Shown: piece after piece, positions 1 to 8,179 of the stretch | Position numbering within the stretch: the stretch's first letter is position 1 | How the letters are laid out: every line of letters starts with the position of its first letter | Notes under the pieces: generated by a model | Database searches by the model: none | Seen by the model: the letters and a program-made list of their open reading frames with translations, nothing else | What the model was told of the DNA's origin: nothing | DNA from: Ectothiorhodospira marina | GTDB lineage: Bacteria > Pseudomonadota > Gammaproteobacteria > Ectothiorhodospirales > Ectothiorhodospiraceae | Direction: 5' to 3' | Assembly: GCF_900109495.1 (NCBI RefSeq) | Contig: NZ_FOAA01000018.1 | Location: 1 to 64,000 of the forward strand | Length of the DNA stretch: 64,000 nt | Program-made: the position numbers and the translations under genes

Positions 1-91
1 CCAACCTACCCGATGCTTCCCAGCGGCGCAGGGTCGTAATGGACACGCCCAGCGCCTTGGCGGCCTCACCGATGCTTGCCAATCTTTTCAT
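1..91 (-). CDS. IS607-family serine recombinase/transposase, N-terminus only
   Basis: Read leftward from an ATG at 91, the first 30 codons begin MKRLASIGEAAKALGVS and continue ITTLRRWEASGRL, then leave the window. The SIGEAAKxLGVSxxTLRRWE pattern is the MerR-like helix-turn-helix that opens IS607-type TnpA proteins; the serine-recombinase catalytic domain would lie outside the window. Such recombinases move IS607 elements, usually with a tnpB gene downstream. A short AT-rich stretch (about 90-125) sits directly upstream and may carry its promoter or element end. A stand-alone MerR-type regulator or excisionase is possible, because only the DNA-binding part is visible. Confidence 0.65.
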   Translation of the reverse strand, partial: MKRLASIGEAAKALGVSITTLRRWEASGRL

Positions 92-143
92 ATTGGAAAG
101 TATCGATAAGTTATGAATAGATTTCAAGCGAACTGCTTAAGCC

Positions 144-905
144 CTATGGGCGGTACTTGAAGTACCGATACCAAACCAACCCCAGATACTCATGCAAGGC
201 AAACCGCGTGCGGGCCATGGCCTTGGCCTGGGGGATGAGTCCGCGCCAGTCGAAGGAGTCGTCGGGGTCGGGTTGGCGATCGAAGGTAGGCACGGGGGTG
301 ATCTGCAGATCGGTTTGTGAAAAACACCAGCGGGCGCGAGGAATGTGCAGCGCCTGGGTCACCAGCAGGGCGTGGGTTACCCCCTCCCCGGCCAGGCGTT
401 CAGCGGTGTGGAAGGCGTTTTCGCAGGTGTTGCGGCTTTCATCCTCCACCCAGCGCACGGGCACACCCAACTCATGTTCCAACACGTCGGCGATCAGCTC
501 GGACTCGCTCGAAGGCTCGTCACCTTCCACGCGCCCACCACTGACCAGAATGGGGAGTCCGGTCTCACGATGCACCCAGGCCCCGTAGCGGGCCCGCTTT
601 AGGGAATACTCGTTGACGGTATCCACGCCACCATATTCGGGGGCATCGGGACGGCGGCCCCCGGCCAGGATCACAATGGCCTGGGCATCACCGGCGACGA
701 CCTCGGAGAGCGGCACAGCCCCCGATCGGGCCTCAAGCCCCTGCATCAGCGCATAGGAGACAACCGGGAGCGAGGCCACGTAGAGTATCCCCAGCCCAAG
801 CCAGATCGCCACCCGCCCCAACCGACGTCGCCACAGCAACAGCCCCAGCAGGATCAGGATGAGCCCGTTGGCGGGCGGCATGATGAACAGTTCCAGTGTT
901 GTCAT
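144..905 (-). CDS. YdcF/ElyC/SanA-like DUF218 membrane protein
   Basis: A 253-residue protein with two hydrophobic segments at the N-terminus (about residues 12-25 and 32-53) and a DUF218 domain from about residue 73 to 240. Visible family motifs are AIVILAGG (76-83), LVSGGRV (120-126) and the ESxNTCENA stretch (156-164). E. coli members (ElyC, SanA, YdcF) act in the envelope and are linked to peptidoglycan or undecaprenyl-carrier maintenance; the biochemical activity is not settled. The ATG at 905 starts the first membrane helix. It stands alone, with about 200 bp of non-coding DNA upstream. Family call firm, function inferred. Confidence 0.85.
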   Translation of the reverse strand: MTTLELFIMPPANGLILILLGLLLWRRRLGRVAIWLGLGILYVASLPVVSYALMQGLEARSGAVPLSEVVAGDAQAIVILAGGRRPDAPEYGGVDTVNEYSLKRARYGAWVHRETGLPILVSGGRVEGDEPSSESELIADVLEHELGVPVRWVEDESRNTCENAFHTAERLAGEGVTHALLVTQALHIPRARWCFSQTDLQITPVPTFDRQPDPDDSFDWRGLIPQAKAMARTRFALHEYLGLVWYRYFKYRP

Positions 906-1080
906 GGTCCGAACACTACAACATCCGGGGCTTCAATGGGGTTGGGATTGCACCCGCGTGAAATCTGCGCTGTCATGTCCCAACACCGCAACACGGCCGA
1001 GCCAGCAACTTTGATGAACGAGACCAACCCAGGAAGACTTGGCACCCTGATGGCGGGTACCTCTGCGCGGACTTCAGGGC

Positions 1081-1109
1081 CAGGTAGCCCGGGGGATCGC
1101 AGGTAGCCC
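1081..1109 (+). repeat. Short direct repeat before the MoxR-like gene
   Basis: CAGGTAGCCC occurs at 1081-1090 and again at 1100-1109, a 19-bp period, immediately before the GTG at 1111. The spacing of about two helical turns would suit a regulator site, but the repeat could be chance. The rest of 906-1080 shows nothing I can name. Confidence 0.3.
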
Positions 1110-1110
1110 A

Positions 1111-1995
1111 GTGATGGAATCTTTCAGACAGCGGCTGGCGGAACATGGTTTCGTCGCCAACGAGGATTACGCCTACCCGGTGCAGTGCCTGCTCTCGGCC
1201 CGGGTGGATCACCTGCGTTGCCTGAACATCGAGGGCAGTCAGGGGCGACGGCGCACCGCCTTTGGCTATGCCCTGGGGCACACCCTGGGTTATGAGCACA
1301 TCCTGTATCACGAATACCTGCCACCGCCCTCGCCCGAACCCGTGCGCATCATTCCGGACTGGAACGAGGAGCCCACCGGTGAGCCGCCCATCGACCCGGT
1401 GGACCGGGTCTTGGGCGAGGCCTGCGCCCTGAGCGAGGGCGAACCCGCCGTGCTCATCCTGGACCGCCTGCACCAGGCGCCCTTTGCCGAGCACCTGCGT
1501 CTGGCGGAATTCATCCGCCACGGGCTGTGGCATTACGGCGACGTCACTCTCAAGGCCCATCGCCGCAATCTGCTGGTGTTTCTCATCTCCGATGAGCCGC
1601 TGTATCACACCCTGCAGCAGATGAGCTTTCGCATCTGGGTGGACCCGGAACTGGACGAGGCCCCCGAGATCACCCCCGAGGCCCTGGGACTCCCTTCGGA
1701 GGCAGGCCCCATGCTGGAGGCCCTGCGGGAGATCTTCGCGGACCTGGGCACGGCCCCCACGCCCCTGGAGTATCAGCGCCTGATCCACGACATCCATGTC
1801 AATGTGAACACCCTGGAAGAGCTGCGTCTATCCCTCTTTGGGTGGGTGGAAGATGTGGACCGCAAACATCTGATGTCGGCCCTCATGCGCCGCACGCTGG
1901 AGCGGCACATGCCCGTCATCCAGGCCTATGTCTCGGGCACGTCGACCCCCTCCCCCACCTGGCCGCCCAACGATGGCGAGGGCAGCACGCCATGA
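1111..1995 (+). CDS. MoxR-like AAA-fold protein with degenerate Walker motifs
   Basis: A 294-residue protein that follows the layout of a MoxR-type AAA+ core. A would-be P-loop at residues 42-49 reads GSQGRRRT where GxxGxGKT is expected, and is followed by ALGHTLGYEHILYHEY. A Walker-B-like strand AVLILDRL has Arg where the catalytic Glu should be. A sensor-1-like strand reads LLVFLISDEP. The C-terminus contains NVNTLEELRLSLFGW. Loss of the P-loop Lys and the Walker B Glu suggests it no longer hydrolyses ATP and may be a scaffold. The start is GTG at 1111 or ATG at 1114. There is no close operon partner, so the role is unknown. Confidence 0.6.
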   Translation: MMESFRQRLAEHGFVANEDYAYPVQCLLSARVDHLRCLNIEGSQGRRRTAFGYALGHTLGYEHILYHEYLPPPSPEPVRIIPDWNEEPTGEPPIDPVDRVLGEACALSEGEPAVLILDRLHQAPFAEHLRLAEFIRHGLWHYGDVTLKAHRRNLLVFLISDEPLYHTLQQMSFRIWVDPELDEAPEITPEALGLPSEAGPMLEALREIFADLGTAPTPLEYQRLIHDIHVNVNTLEELRLSLFGWVEDVDRKHLMSALMRRTLERHMPVIQAYVSGTSTPSPTWPPNDGEGSTP

Positions 1996-2055
1996 CGCGC
2001 GGCACCGGTATCCGCTATGATTCCCCCATTGAATTCACACCATGACACACAGCCC

Positions 2056-2298
2056 ATGACGCCCGACCAGGTCAAGACACTCATCGAAACGGGTCTACCC
2101 GGCGCCCGTGTCTCCGTGACTGGCGGAGACGGCCATTTTGAGGCCCGGGTCATCAGCGAGGCCTTTGCCGGACAGTCGCGCATCAAGCGCCATCAGATGG
2201 TCAACGCCACCGTGATACAAGAGATCACCAGCGGTGCGCTGCACGCCCTGTCCATGCGCACCTTCACACCGGACGAAGCCGACACGAACGCCTCCTGA
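2056..2298 (+). CDS. ibaG: BolA-family protein IbaG-like
   Basis: An 80-residue BolA-fold protein beginning MTPDQVKTLIETGLPGARVS. The core GGDGHFEARVISEAFAG is followed by SRIKRHQMVNATVIQEI and GALHALSMRTFTP, the typical order for the IbaG/BolA family including the conserved RHQ region. Members bind monothiol glutaredoxins and [2Fe-2S] clusters and take part in Fe-S trafficking; IbaG is linked to acid stress. An in-frame ATG at 2017 would add 13 residues unlike the family, so 2056 is chosen. It lies 41 bp before metY. Confidence 0.85.
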   Translation: MTPDQVKTLIETGLPGARVSVTGGDGHFEARVISEAFAGQSRIKRHQMVNATVIQEITSGALHALSMRTFTPDEADTNAS

Positions 2299-2339
2299 TC
2301 ATGCCGGCCCCGTCTTCATAGCCTTCACGGAAACACACG

Positions 2340-3614
2340 ATGAAATTCGAGACCCTCGCCGTTCACGCCGGCTTCAGCCCCGACCCGACCACCAAGGCCG
2401 TGGCGACCCCCATCTACCAGACCACGTCCTACGCCTTTGACGACACCCAGCATGGGGCTGACCTGTTCGACCTGAAGGTGCAGGGCAATATCTACACGCG
2501 CATCATGAACCCCACCACGGATGTGCTGGAGAAGCGCGTGGCGGCATTGGAGGGGGGCGTGGGTGCCCTGGGACTGGCTTCGGGCATGGCAGCAGTCACG
2601 TATTCCATCATGACCCTGGCTCAGGCGGGCCATAACATCGTCACCACCAGCACCCTCTACGGCGGCACCTACAATCTGTTTGCCCACACCCTGCCCCGCT
2701 ATGGGATCGAGGTGCGCTTCGCGGCCCCCGGTGATATCGACGGCATGCGCGCCCTGATGGACGACAACACCCGGGCGGTGTTCTGCGAGACCATTGGCAA
2801 CCCGGCCGGCAATGTGGCCGATATCGAAGCCCTGGCCAACCTGGCCCATGAATATGGCGTGCCGCTGATCGCCGATAACACCGTGCCCACCCCCTATTTG
2901 TGCCGGCCGTTTGAGTTCGGGGCTGATATCGTGGTGCATGCACTCACCAAATACATGGGCGGCCACGGCACCACCATCGCCGGCGCCATTGTCGACTCGG
3001 GGGAATTCCCCTGGGAGGAGCACAAGGAAAAGTTCCCGGGCCTGTGCGAACCGGATCCTTCCTATCACGGCGTGGTGTACACCGAGGCCTTGGGCGCCGC
3101 CGCCTATATCGGTCGCGCCCGCGTGGTGCCATTGCGCAACATGGGCGCCGCCCTGTCGCCCTTCAACAGTTTCTTGATCATGCAGGGCATCGAAACTCTG
3201 CCGGTGCGCATGGACCGTCACTGCGACAATGCCCTGAAAGTGGCGCAATTCCTCAAGGAGCACCCCAAGGTCAACTGGGTACGCTTCGCGGGCCTGGAAG
3301 ATCACCCGGACCACCACCTGGCGCAGAAATACATGAACGGTCGCGCTGCCAGCATCCTGTCGTTCGGCATCAAGGGAGGGCTGGAGGCTGGAGCGAAGTT
3401 CATTGATGCCCTGCAACTGGCCGTGCGCCTGGTGAACATCGGCGATGCCAAGACCCTGGCCTGCCACCCGGCCACCACCACCCACCGGCAGCTGTCGCCG
3501 GAAGAACTGCAACGAGCTGGCGTGGGTGAAGATATGGTGCGCCTGTCCATTGGACTGGAGCACGTGGATGATATCCTTGAGGATCTGGACCGGGCCCTGG
3601 CGGCGGCCGGCTGA
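2340..3614 (+). CDS. metY: O-acetyl-/O-succinylhomoserine sulfhydrylase MetY
   Basis: A 424-residue PLP enzyme of the Cys/Met metabolism family. It makes homocysteine from an activated homoserine and sulfide. The PLP lysine lies in VVHALTKYMGGHG (Lys204). IYTRIMNPTTDVLEKRVAALEG and the glycine-rich ASGMAA segment are family hallmarks, as is the C-terminal CHPATTTHRQLSPEE. Its length of about 425 fits MetY rather than MetB/MetC (about 380-400). A homoserine acyltransferase (metA) lies at 32.2 kb, so direct sulfhydrylation is likely. Whether the acyl donor is acetyl or succinyl cannot be decided here. Confidence 0.93.
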   Translation: MKFETLAVHAGFSPDPTTKAVATPIYQTTSYAFDDTQHGADLFDLKVQGNIYTRIMNPTTDVLEKRVAALEGGVGALGLASGMAAVTYSIMTLAQAGHNIVTTSTLYGGTYNLFAHTLPRYGIEVRFAAPGDIDGMRALMDDNTRAVFCETIGNPAGNVADIEALANLAHEYGVPLIADNTVPTPYLCRPFEFGADIVVHALTKYMGGHGTTIAGAIVDSGEFPWEEHKEKFPGLCEPDPSYHGVVYTEALGAAAYIGRARVVPLRNMGAALSPFNSFLIMQGIETLPVRMDRHCDNALKVAQFLKEHPKVNWVRFAGLEDHPDHHLAQKYMNGRAASILSFGIKGGLEAGAKFIDALQLAVRLVNIGDAKTLACHPATTTHRQLSPEELQRAGVGEDMVRLSIGLEHVDDILEDLDRALAAAG

Positions 3615-3686
3615 CTGCCTCGCCCGCCCCTCGGGGCACTCCGCATGACAGACCCATGCCCATGAAGAAGACCAGGACCCGCCACC

Positions 3687-4910
3687 ATGCCTGCCGCCGT
3701 TGACGTCAAGGACCTGAGCGCACTGACGCCCATCAAGGAGTTGTCCGAAGCCGGGCTCAAGCGCCTTCTGGAACAGGTGGAGCCCATCAGGCTGCCGGCA
3801 GGTCGCAAGCTGCACGCCAGCGACGAGCGTGAGAGCGCCATCTACCTGCTGGATGGCCTGATCTCCCTGGTCTGTCGGGGCAACCCCACACGAGTGGAGG
3901 GCGGCTCCGACCGTGCGCGCCTGCCCCTGTTCAGCGACCGGATTCAGGGGGAGTTTGCCCTGGCCGAGACGCCCTCCACCCTGCTCAAGGTCAACAAGCA
4001 GGCCTTCTCCGAATTGCTTAACCAGGAACGCACTTCTGGCTATGAAGTGGTGGATACCGAGGCCACTGCAGAGGAAGGAGCCATTTTGCAACAGCTTTAT
4101 CTGGCCACCGCCCGAAAGAAGCTGGAATTGCCTCCCATGCCCGAAGTGGCCATGCGCATCCAGAAGATGGCCGACGACCCCAACGTGGGCGTGAACGAGA
4201 TCACCCAGGTGGTGCAGATGGATCCGGCCGTGGCCGGGGCGCTGCTCCATGCCACCAACAGCCCCCTGTATCGCACGGCCAAGCAGATCAGCAACATCCG
4301 CGACGCCGTGGTCCGTCTGGGCTTCAATACCACCAAGACCCTGGCCTTCAATCTGGCCATGCGCCAGACCTTTCAGAGTGACTCCAGCCTGGTGCGAGAG
4401 CGCATTCACCAGGTGTGGCAGCACAGTGTGAATGTCTCGGCCATTGCCTATGTTCTGGCCAAACATCTACGGGGCTTTGACCCGGACCGTGCCCTGCTGG
4501 CCGGCCTGATGCATCGCATTGGTGCCGTGCCCATCCTCAACTTCATCGGCAAGAATCAGCTGGAACTGAGCCCCGAGGCCATGGAAGAGGCCGTCAACAA
4601 GCTCAATGCCCTGGCGGGCGTGCTGGTCATGAATTACTGGGGCATGGACACGGAACTCATTACCGTAGTGGAACAGGCTGACCAGTGGATGCGGGATGAA
4701 GGCCCCAAGGCTGACTATTGTGATCTGGTGATTGTCTCCCAGCTGTTCGCCCTGCGTGACAGCCCAAAAGGCCAGACCTTGCCCCGCACTGACGAGGCCC
4801 CCGCCTTTGCCAAACTGGAACTCGGCCCCCTGGACGAGGACCTGAACCTGGAGGTGCTCAAGGAGGCCGAAGGAGAATTACAGATGATCCGGCAGGTGCT
4901 CCATGGTTGA
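3687..4910 (+). CDS. cNMP-binding-like/HDOD signalling protein, first copy
   Basis: A 407-residue protein. Residues about 20-115 resemble a cyclic-nucleotide-binding jelly roll (LPAGRKLHASDERESAIYLL). Residues about 145-345 form an HDOD domain (LPPMPEVAMRIQKMADDP, then TNSPLYRTAKQISNIRDAVVRLGF). HDOD is the HD-GYP-related fold without phosphodiesterase residues and commonly serves in signalling or regulation. The 3' end overlaps the start of a paralogous gene by 8 nt, so the two are translationally coupled and probably arose by tandem duplication. No ligand can be named. Confidence 0.85.
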   Translation: MPAAVDVKDLSALTPIKELSEAGLKRLLEQVEPIRLPAGRKLHASDERESAIYLLDGLISLVCRGNPTRVEGGSDRARLPLFSDRIQGEFALAETPSTLLKVNKQAFSELLNQERTSGYEVVDTEATAEEGAILQQLYLATARKKLELPPMPEVAMRIQKMADDPNVGVNEITQVVQMDPAVAGALLHATNSPLYRTAKQISNIRDAVVRLGFNTTKTLAFNLAMRQTFQSDSSLVRERIHQVWQHSVNVSAIAYVLAKHLRGFDPDRALLAGLMHRIGAVPILNFIGKNQLELSPEAMEEAVNKLNALAGVLVMNYWGMDTELITVVEQADQWMRDEGPKADYCDLVIVSQLFALRDSPKGQTLPRTDEAPAFAKLELGPLDEDLNLEVLKEAEGELQMIRQVLHG

Positions 4911-6147
4911 TGCAGTCGATACCACCACCCTCGAGAAGCTGGCCCACCTGAACGAGTTGGAACCGGCTGCGCTGGAACAACTGGCCAAGAAAACCCTGAA
5001 ACTGCCCATGAAGGCCGGCACCAAGGTGCAGGCAGGCGACCAGTCCCGCTGGATGCTCTACCTGGTGGAAGGCAAACTCAGTCTCTTCTCCGAAGGGCAG
5101 CCGCAGGTCATCGAAGCCTTCAGTCGCAGGGCCCACCAGCCTATCTTCGGCGCCAGCCGTCTCAAGGAATACGCCGTGGCGCTGTCGCAGTGCCAGGTGC
5201 TGCGCGTCGATCGCAACCTGTTCGATACCCTGAGTCGGCAGCAGAGCGAAGCCGGCTACGAGATTGAGGAAACCACCCTCAGCGATGTGGAGAGCGAACT
5301 CTTCTCCACCCTGTATCAACGCATTGTCACCGGCCAGCTGGCCCTGCCCGCACTGCCGGAAGTGGCCACCAAGATCCAGTCGGCCATCAACGACACCCAG
5401 ATCGATGCCGCCCGCCTGTCCCGTATCGTGCTGATGGACATGGCGGTTACCGGGGGGCTGATCAAGGCAGCCAACAGTGCGCTGTATGGTGGCGCGGCCC
5501 CGGTGCACAACGTGCGTGATGCCATTGTCCGCCTGGGTTTTTCGGCCACCCGTCAATTGGTCATCAGCATCGCCATGAAGCAGGTCTTCAAGACCTCAGT
5601 GCGCGGCCTGCAACGGCGCATGCTGGAACTGTGGGACCGCAGCGTCAGAGTGTCGGCCCTAAGTTACGTGCTGGCGCGTCACGGCACCCGTTTTGACCCG
5701 GAGCACGCCCTGCTGGCCGGTTTGCTGCACCAGGTGGGCATGGTGCCGTTGCTGGACTACCTGGGACACCATCACCCCCACATGGAGGATCGGGAAATCG
5801 ACGCGATCCTCCAGCGCCTGCACCCGGTGATGGGAGAACTGGTGGTCAACGACTGGGGCCTGGGGCCAGACCTGAGCACTGTCGTGAGGGAGGTGAATCA
5901 ATACGAGCGTAATGGCAACTCGCCCCCCGACTATTGCGATGTGGTACTGGTGGCCCATCTCTACGCGCTCACCCACAACCGCAGGGGTCAGCCCGTGACC
6001 GACGTTCCGCGCTATGACCAGGTACCGGCCTACACAAAACTCGGCCTGAAGCCCCCCAACGAGGAAATGAAGCTGGACCTGTTCGAGGAGGCGGAACAGG
6101 AGATCCGTCAGGTCATGGACATGCTCAAGGGCCCCTCTCCGGCCTGA
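4903..6147 (+). CDS. cNMP-binding-like/HDOD signalling protein, second copy
   Basis: A 414-residue paralogue of the preceding gene with the same order: an N-terminal cNMP-like barrel (MKAGTKVQAGDQSRWMLYLV) and a C-terminal HDOD domain (LPALPEVATKIQSAIND, SALYGGAAPVHNVRDAIVRLGF). It overlaps the upstream copy by 8 nt. The two have clearly diverged, which suggests an old duplication and perhaps a heterodimer or two distinct inputs. The following gene, lipA, has its own promoter-like sequence, so the pair is probably a separate transcription unit. Confidence 0.85.
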   Translation: MVDAVDTTTLEKLAHLNELEPAALEQLAKKTLKLPMKAGTKVQAGDQSRWMLYLVEGKLSLFSEGQPQVIEAFSRRAHQPIFGASRLKEYAVALSQCQVLRVDRNLFDTLSRQQSEAGYEIEETTLSDVESELFSTLYQRIVTGQLALPALPEVATKIQSAINDTQIDAARLSRIVLMDMAVTGGLIKAANSALYGGAAPVHNVRDAIVRLGFSATRQLVISIAMKQVFKTSVRGLQRRMLELWDRSVRVSALSYVLARHGTRFDPEHALLAGLLHQVGMVPLLDYLGHHHPHMEDREIDAILQRLHPVMGELVVNDWGLGPDLSTVVREVNQYERNGNSPPDYCDVVLVAHLYALTHNRRGQPVTDVPRYDQVPAYTKLGLKPPNEEMKLDLFEEAEQEIRQVMDMLKGPSPA

Positions 6148-6194
6148 ATCATCCCACTCCTTTGGTAGGGTATAGCCGCGCCCTGGGCCCAGGC

Positions 6195-6203
6195 TGTTAG
6201 AAT
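6195..6203 (+). promoter_or_regulatory. Extended -10 promoter element before lipA
   Basis: TGTTAGAAT at 6195-6203 matches an extended -10 box (TGnTATAAT-like), about 59 bp before the lipA ATG. The 12-bp palindrome CCTGGGCCCAGG (6182-6193) lies directly upstream, where the spacer and -35 region would be. No good -35 hexamer is visible. Confidence 0.4.
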
Positions 6204-6261
6204 GAGGCATCAAACCCGGTCGCAAGCCCCGCAAGAACCGGGCACCGCACAGGACTCCCTC

Positions 6262-7227
6262 ATGAACAACACCACCAAGCGCCCCGTTCAGGGCGAGAAA
6301 CTGCGCGCCGCCGACAAGGTGTCCCGCATCCCCGTGAAGATCACCCCCACCGAGCGCCCGCCGCGCAAGCCTGCCTGGATCCGCGCCCGCGCGCAGGGCA
6401 GCCCGGAGGTGCAGCGCCTCAAGCGGGTGCTACGCGACAGTCACCTGCACACGGTGTGCGAGGAGGCCGCCTGCCCTAACCTGGGTGAGTGCTTCGGGCA
6501 TGGCACGGCCACCTTCATCATCATGGGCGACATCTGTACCCGTCGCTGCCCGTTCTGCGATGTGGCCCACGGCCGCCCCAACCCCCTGGATCCGGAGGAG
6601 CCGGAAAACCTGGCGCGTACCGTCCAGGCCATGGGCCTGCGCTATGTGGTGATCACCTCGGTGGACCGGGACGACCTGCGTGATGGCGGCGCCGGCCACT
6701 TTGTGGACTGCACGGTGCGTACCCGCGCGTTGAGCCCGGACATCCGCATCGAGGTGCTGGTACCGGACTTTCGCGGTCGCATGGACCTGGCACTGGATAC
6801 CCTGGAGGGCGGCCTGCCGGATGTGTTCAATCACAACCTGGAGACGGTGCCCCGGCTGTATCGCCAGGCCCGCCCCGGGGCCGACTATGCCTGGTCCCTG
6901 GAACTCTTGCGGGCCTTCAAGGCGCGACATCCTCACATCCCCACCAAGTCGGGCCTGATGCTGGGCCTGGGGGAGGAAATGGATGAGGTGGAGGCCACCC
7001 TCAAAGACCTTCGGGACCATGACTGCGAGATGCTCACCCTGGGCCAGTACCTGCAGCCCTCACGGCATCATCTGCCGGTGAGCCGGTTCGTCACCCCCGA
7101 GGAATTCGACCACCTGGCCCAGGTGGCCTATGACCTGGGCTTTCGGCAGGTGGCCAGTGGCCCCATGGTGCGCTCGTCCTATCACGCGGATCAGCAGGCG
7201 GCCGCCTTTGCCCAAAAGCAGGACTGA
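6262..7227 (+). CDS. lipA: Lipoyl synthase
   Basis: A radical SAM enzyme that inserts two sulfurs into octanoyl groups on lipoyl domains. From the ATG at 6262 the protein has 321 residues. The auxiliary cluster cysteines are in [12 protein letters not shown] (Cys66, 71, 77) and the radical SAM cluster in CTRRCPFC (Cys92, 96, 99). [17 protein letters not shown] and [17 protein letters not shown] are family signatures. An in-frame ATG at 6202 would add 20 atypical residues overlapping the -10 box, so 6262 is preferred. No lipB is in the window. moeB follows 5 bp after the stop. Confidence 0.95.
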   Translation: MNNTTKRPVQGEKLRAADKVSRIPVKITPTERPPRKPAWIRARAQGSPEVQRLKRVLRDSHLHTVCEEAACPNLGECFGHGTATFIIMGDICTRRCPFCDVAHGRPNPLDPEEPENLARTVQAMGLRYVVITSVDRDDLRDGGAGHFVDCTVRTRALSPDIRIEVLVPDFRGRMDLALDTLEGGLPDVFNHNLETVPRLYRQARPGADYAWSLELLRAFKARHPHIPTKSGLMLGLGEEMDEVEATLKDLRDHDCEMLTLGQYLQPSRHHLPVSRFVTPEEFDHLAQVAYDLGFRQVASGPMVRSSYHADQQAAAFAQKQD

Positions 7228-7232
7228 GTACC

Positions 7233-8018
7233 GTGGATGATCAGGCCCTGCTGCGCTACAGCCGCCAGATCCTTCTGCCCCAAGTGGGTATCGAGGGCCA
7301 GGAACGCCTGGCCACGGCGCATGTCCTGATCATTGGTGTGGGTGGCCTGGGCAGCCCGGTGGCCATGTATCTGGCGGCCGCCGGCGTGGGCCATCTCACC
7401 CTGGTGGATCCCGACACAGTGGACCTGTCCAACCTGCAGCGCCAGATCATCCACACCACCGAGCGCATCGGCCAGCCCAAGGTACACTCGGCCCGAGAGA
7501 CCCTTCAAGGGATCAATCCCACGGTGCGCATCGACTGCATCGACCGGGCTCTGGAAGGTCTGGCCCTGGAGGATGCCATGCGCGGTGCCGATCTGGTGCT
7601 GGACTGCTCGGATAACTTTGCCACGCGCTTTGCCGTCAACCGGGCCAGCGTGGCCACGGGCACACCGCTGGTTTCCGCTGCAGTGATTCGCATGGAGGGT
7701 CAGATCACGGTCCTCGAGCCTGGCCGGCCCGATAGTCCTTGTTATCAGTGCCTGTACGGTGAGGGCGGGGAGACCGGCGAGACCTGTTCCGAGAACGGGG
7801 TGCTGGCCAGCCTGCCCGGGGTGATGGGCACCCTGCAGGCCACCGAGGCCCTGAAGTGGCTGGTGGGCCTGCCGACGCTGACGGGGCGGTTGCTGCTGCT
7901 GGATGCCATGGGCATGGAGTGGCGCAGCATCCGGGTGCCGAAGGACCCGGGGTGCCCCATATGTGGATCAAAGGTCCAAGACTCCCTTCTCCCCTCGGGG
8001 GAGAAGGGCCGGGGATGA
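7233..8018 (+). CDS. moeB: Molybdopterin-synthase adenylyltransferase-type E1 enzyme
   Basis: A 261-residue ThiF/MoeB-family enzyme that would adenylate the C-terminal glycine of a small sulfur carrier (MoaD or ThiS). It shows the nucleotide-binding GVGGLGS (residues 35-41), DLSNLQRQIIH, the adenylation-site DCSDNFATRF, and two zinc-type CxxC pairs (CYQC and CPIC). The start is GTG at 7233, 5 bp after lipA, so the two are probably co-transcribed. The last 17 or so codons after CPICG run into a palindromic repeat (7984-8024) and look like read-through coding of that repeat. HesA or ThiF roles cannot be excluded. Confidence 0.85.
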   Translation: MDDQALLRYSRQILLPQVGIEGQERLATAHVLIIGVGGLGSPVAMYLAAAGVGHLTLVDPDTVDLSNLQRQIIHTTERIGQPKVHSARETLQGINPTVRIDCIDRALEGLALEDAMRGADLVLDCSDNFATRFAVNRASVATGTPLVSAAVIRMEGQITVLEPGRPDSPCYQCLYGEGGETGETCSENGVLASLPGVMGTLQATEALKWLVGLPTLTGRLLLLDAMGMEWRSIRVPKDPGCPICGSKVQDSLLPSGEKGRG

Positions 8019-8153
8019 GGGGAGCGGAGGGCACCCTTGCCTGCCCAATCCACCCTCACCCCAACCCCTCTCCCGCCAGCGGGAGAGGGGCTACTCGCAC
8101 AAGAGGCAGGGTTTGCCATCCCATCAGGGGAGAAGAACCCGGGATGAGGGGAG
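7984..8153. repeat. Cluster of G/C-rich palindromic repeats between moeB and gatB
   Basis: Three elements occur. First, a hairpin CCCTTCTCCCC-tcg-GGGGAGAAGGG at 7984-8008, inside the moeB 3' end. Second, a perfect 12-bp stem CCCCTCTCCCGC-ca-GCGGGAGAGGGG at 8065-8090. Third, a 27-nt direct repeat at 7998-8024 and 8127-8153 that differs only in its five central bases. This is the style of dispersed intergenic repeats (REP/MITE-like) found in many proteobacteria. It lies between convergent moeB and gatB and may also stop transcription. Confidence 0.75.
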
Positions 8154-8179
8154 AAGCGGCGGCAGTGGGGCTACACCCT

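Noticed and set aside
2325-4466. 713-codon open frame on the minus strand
   Set aside because: It lies antisense to metY and the first HDOD gene, both clear families; long antisense frames are common in such GC-rich DNA, and its product is rich in Gly/His/Gln without a known domain.
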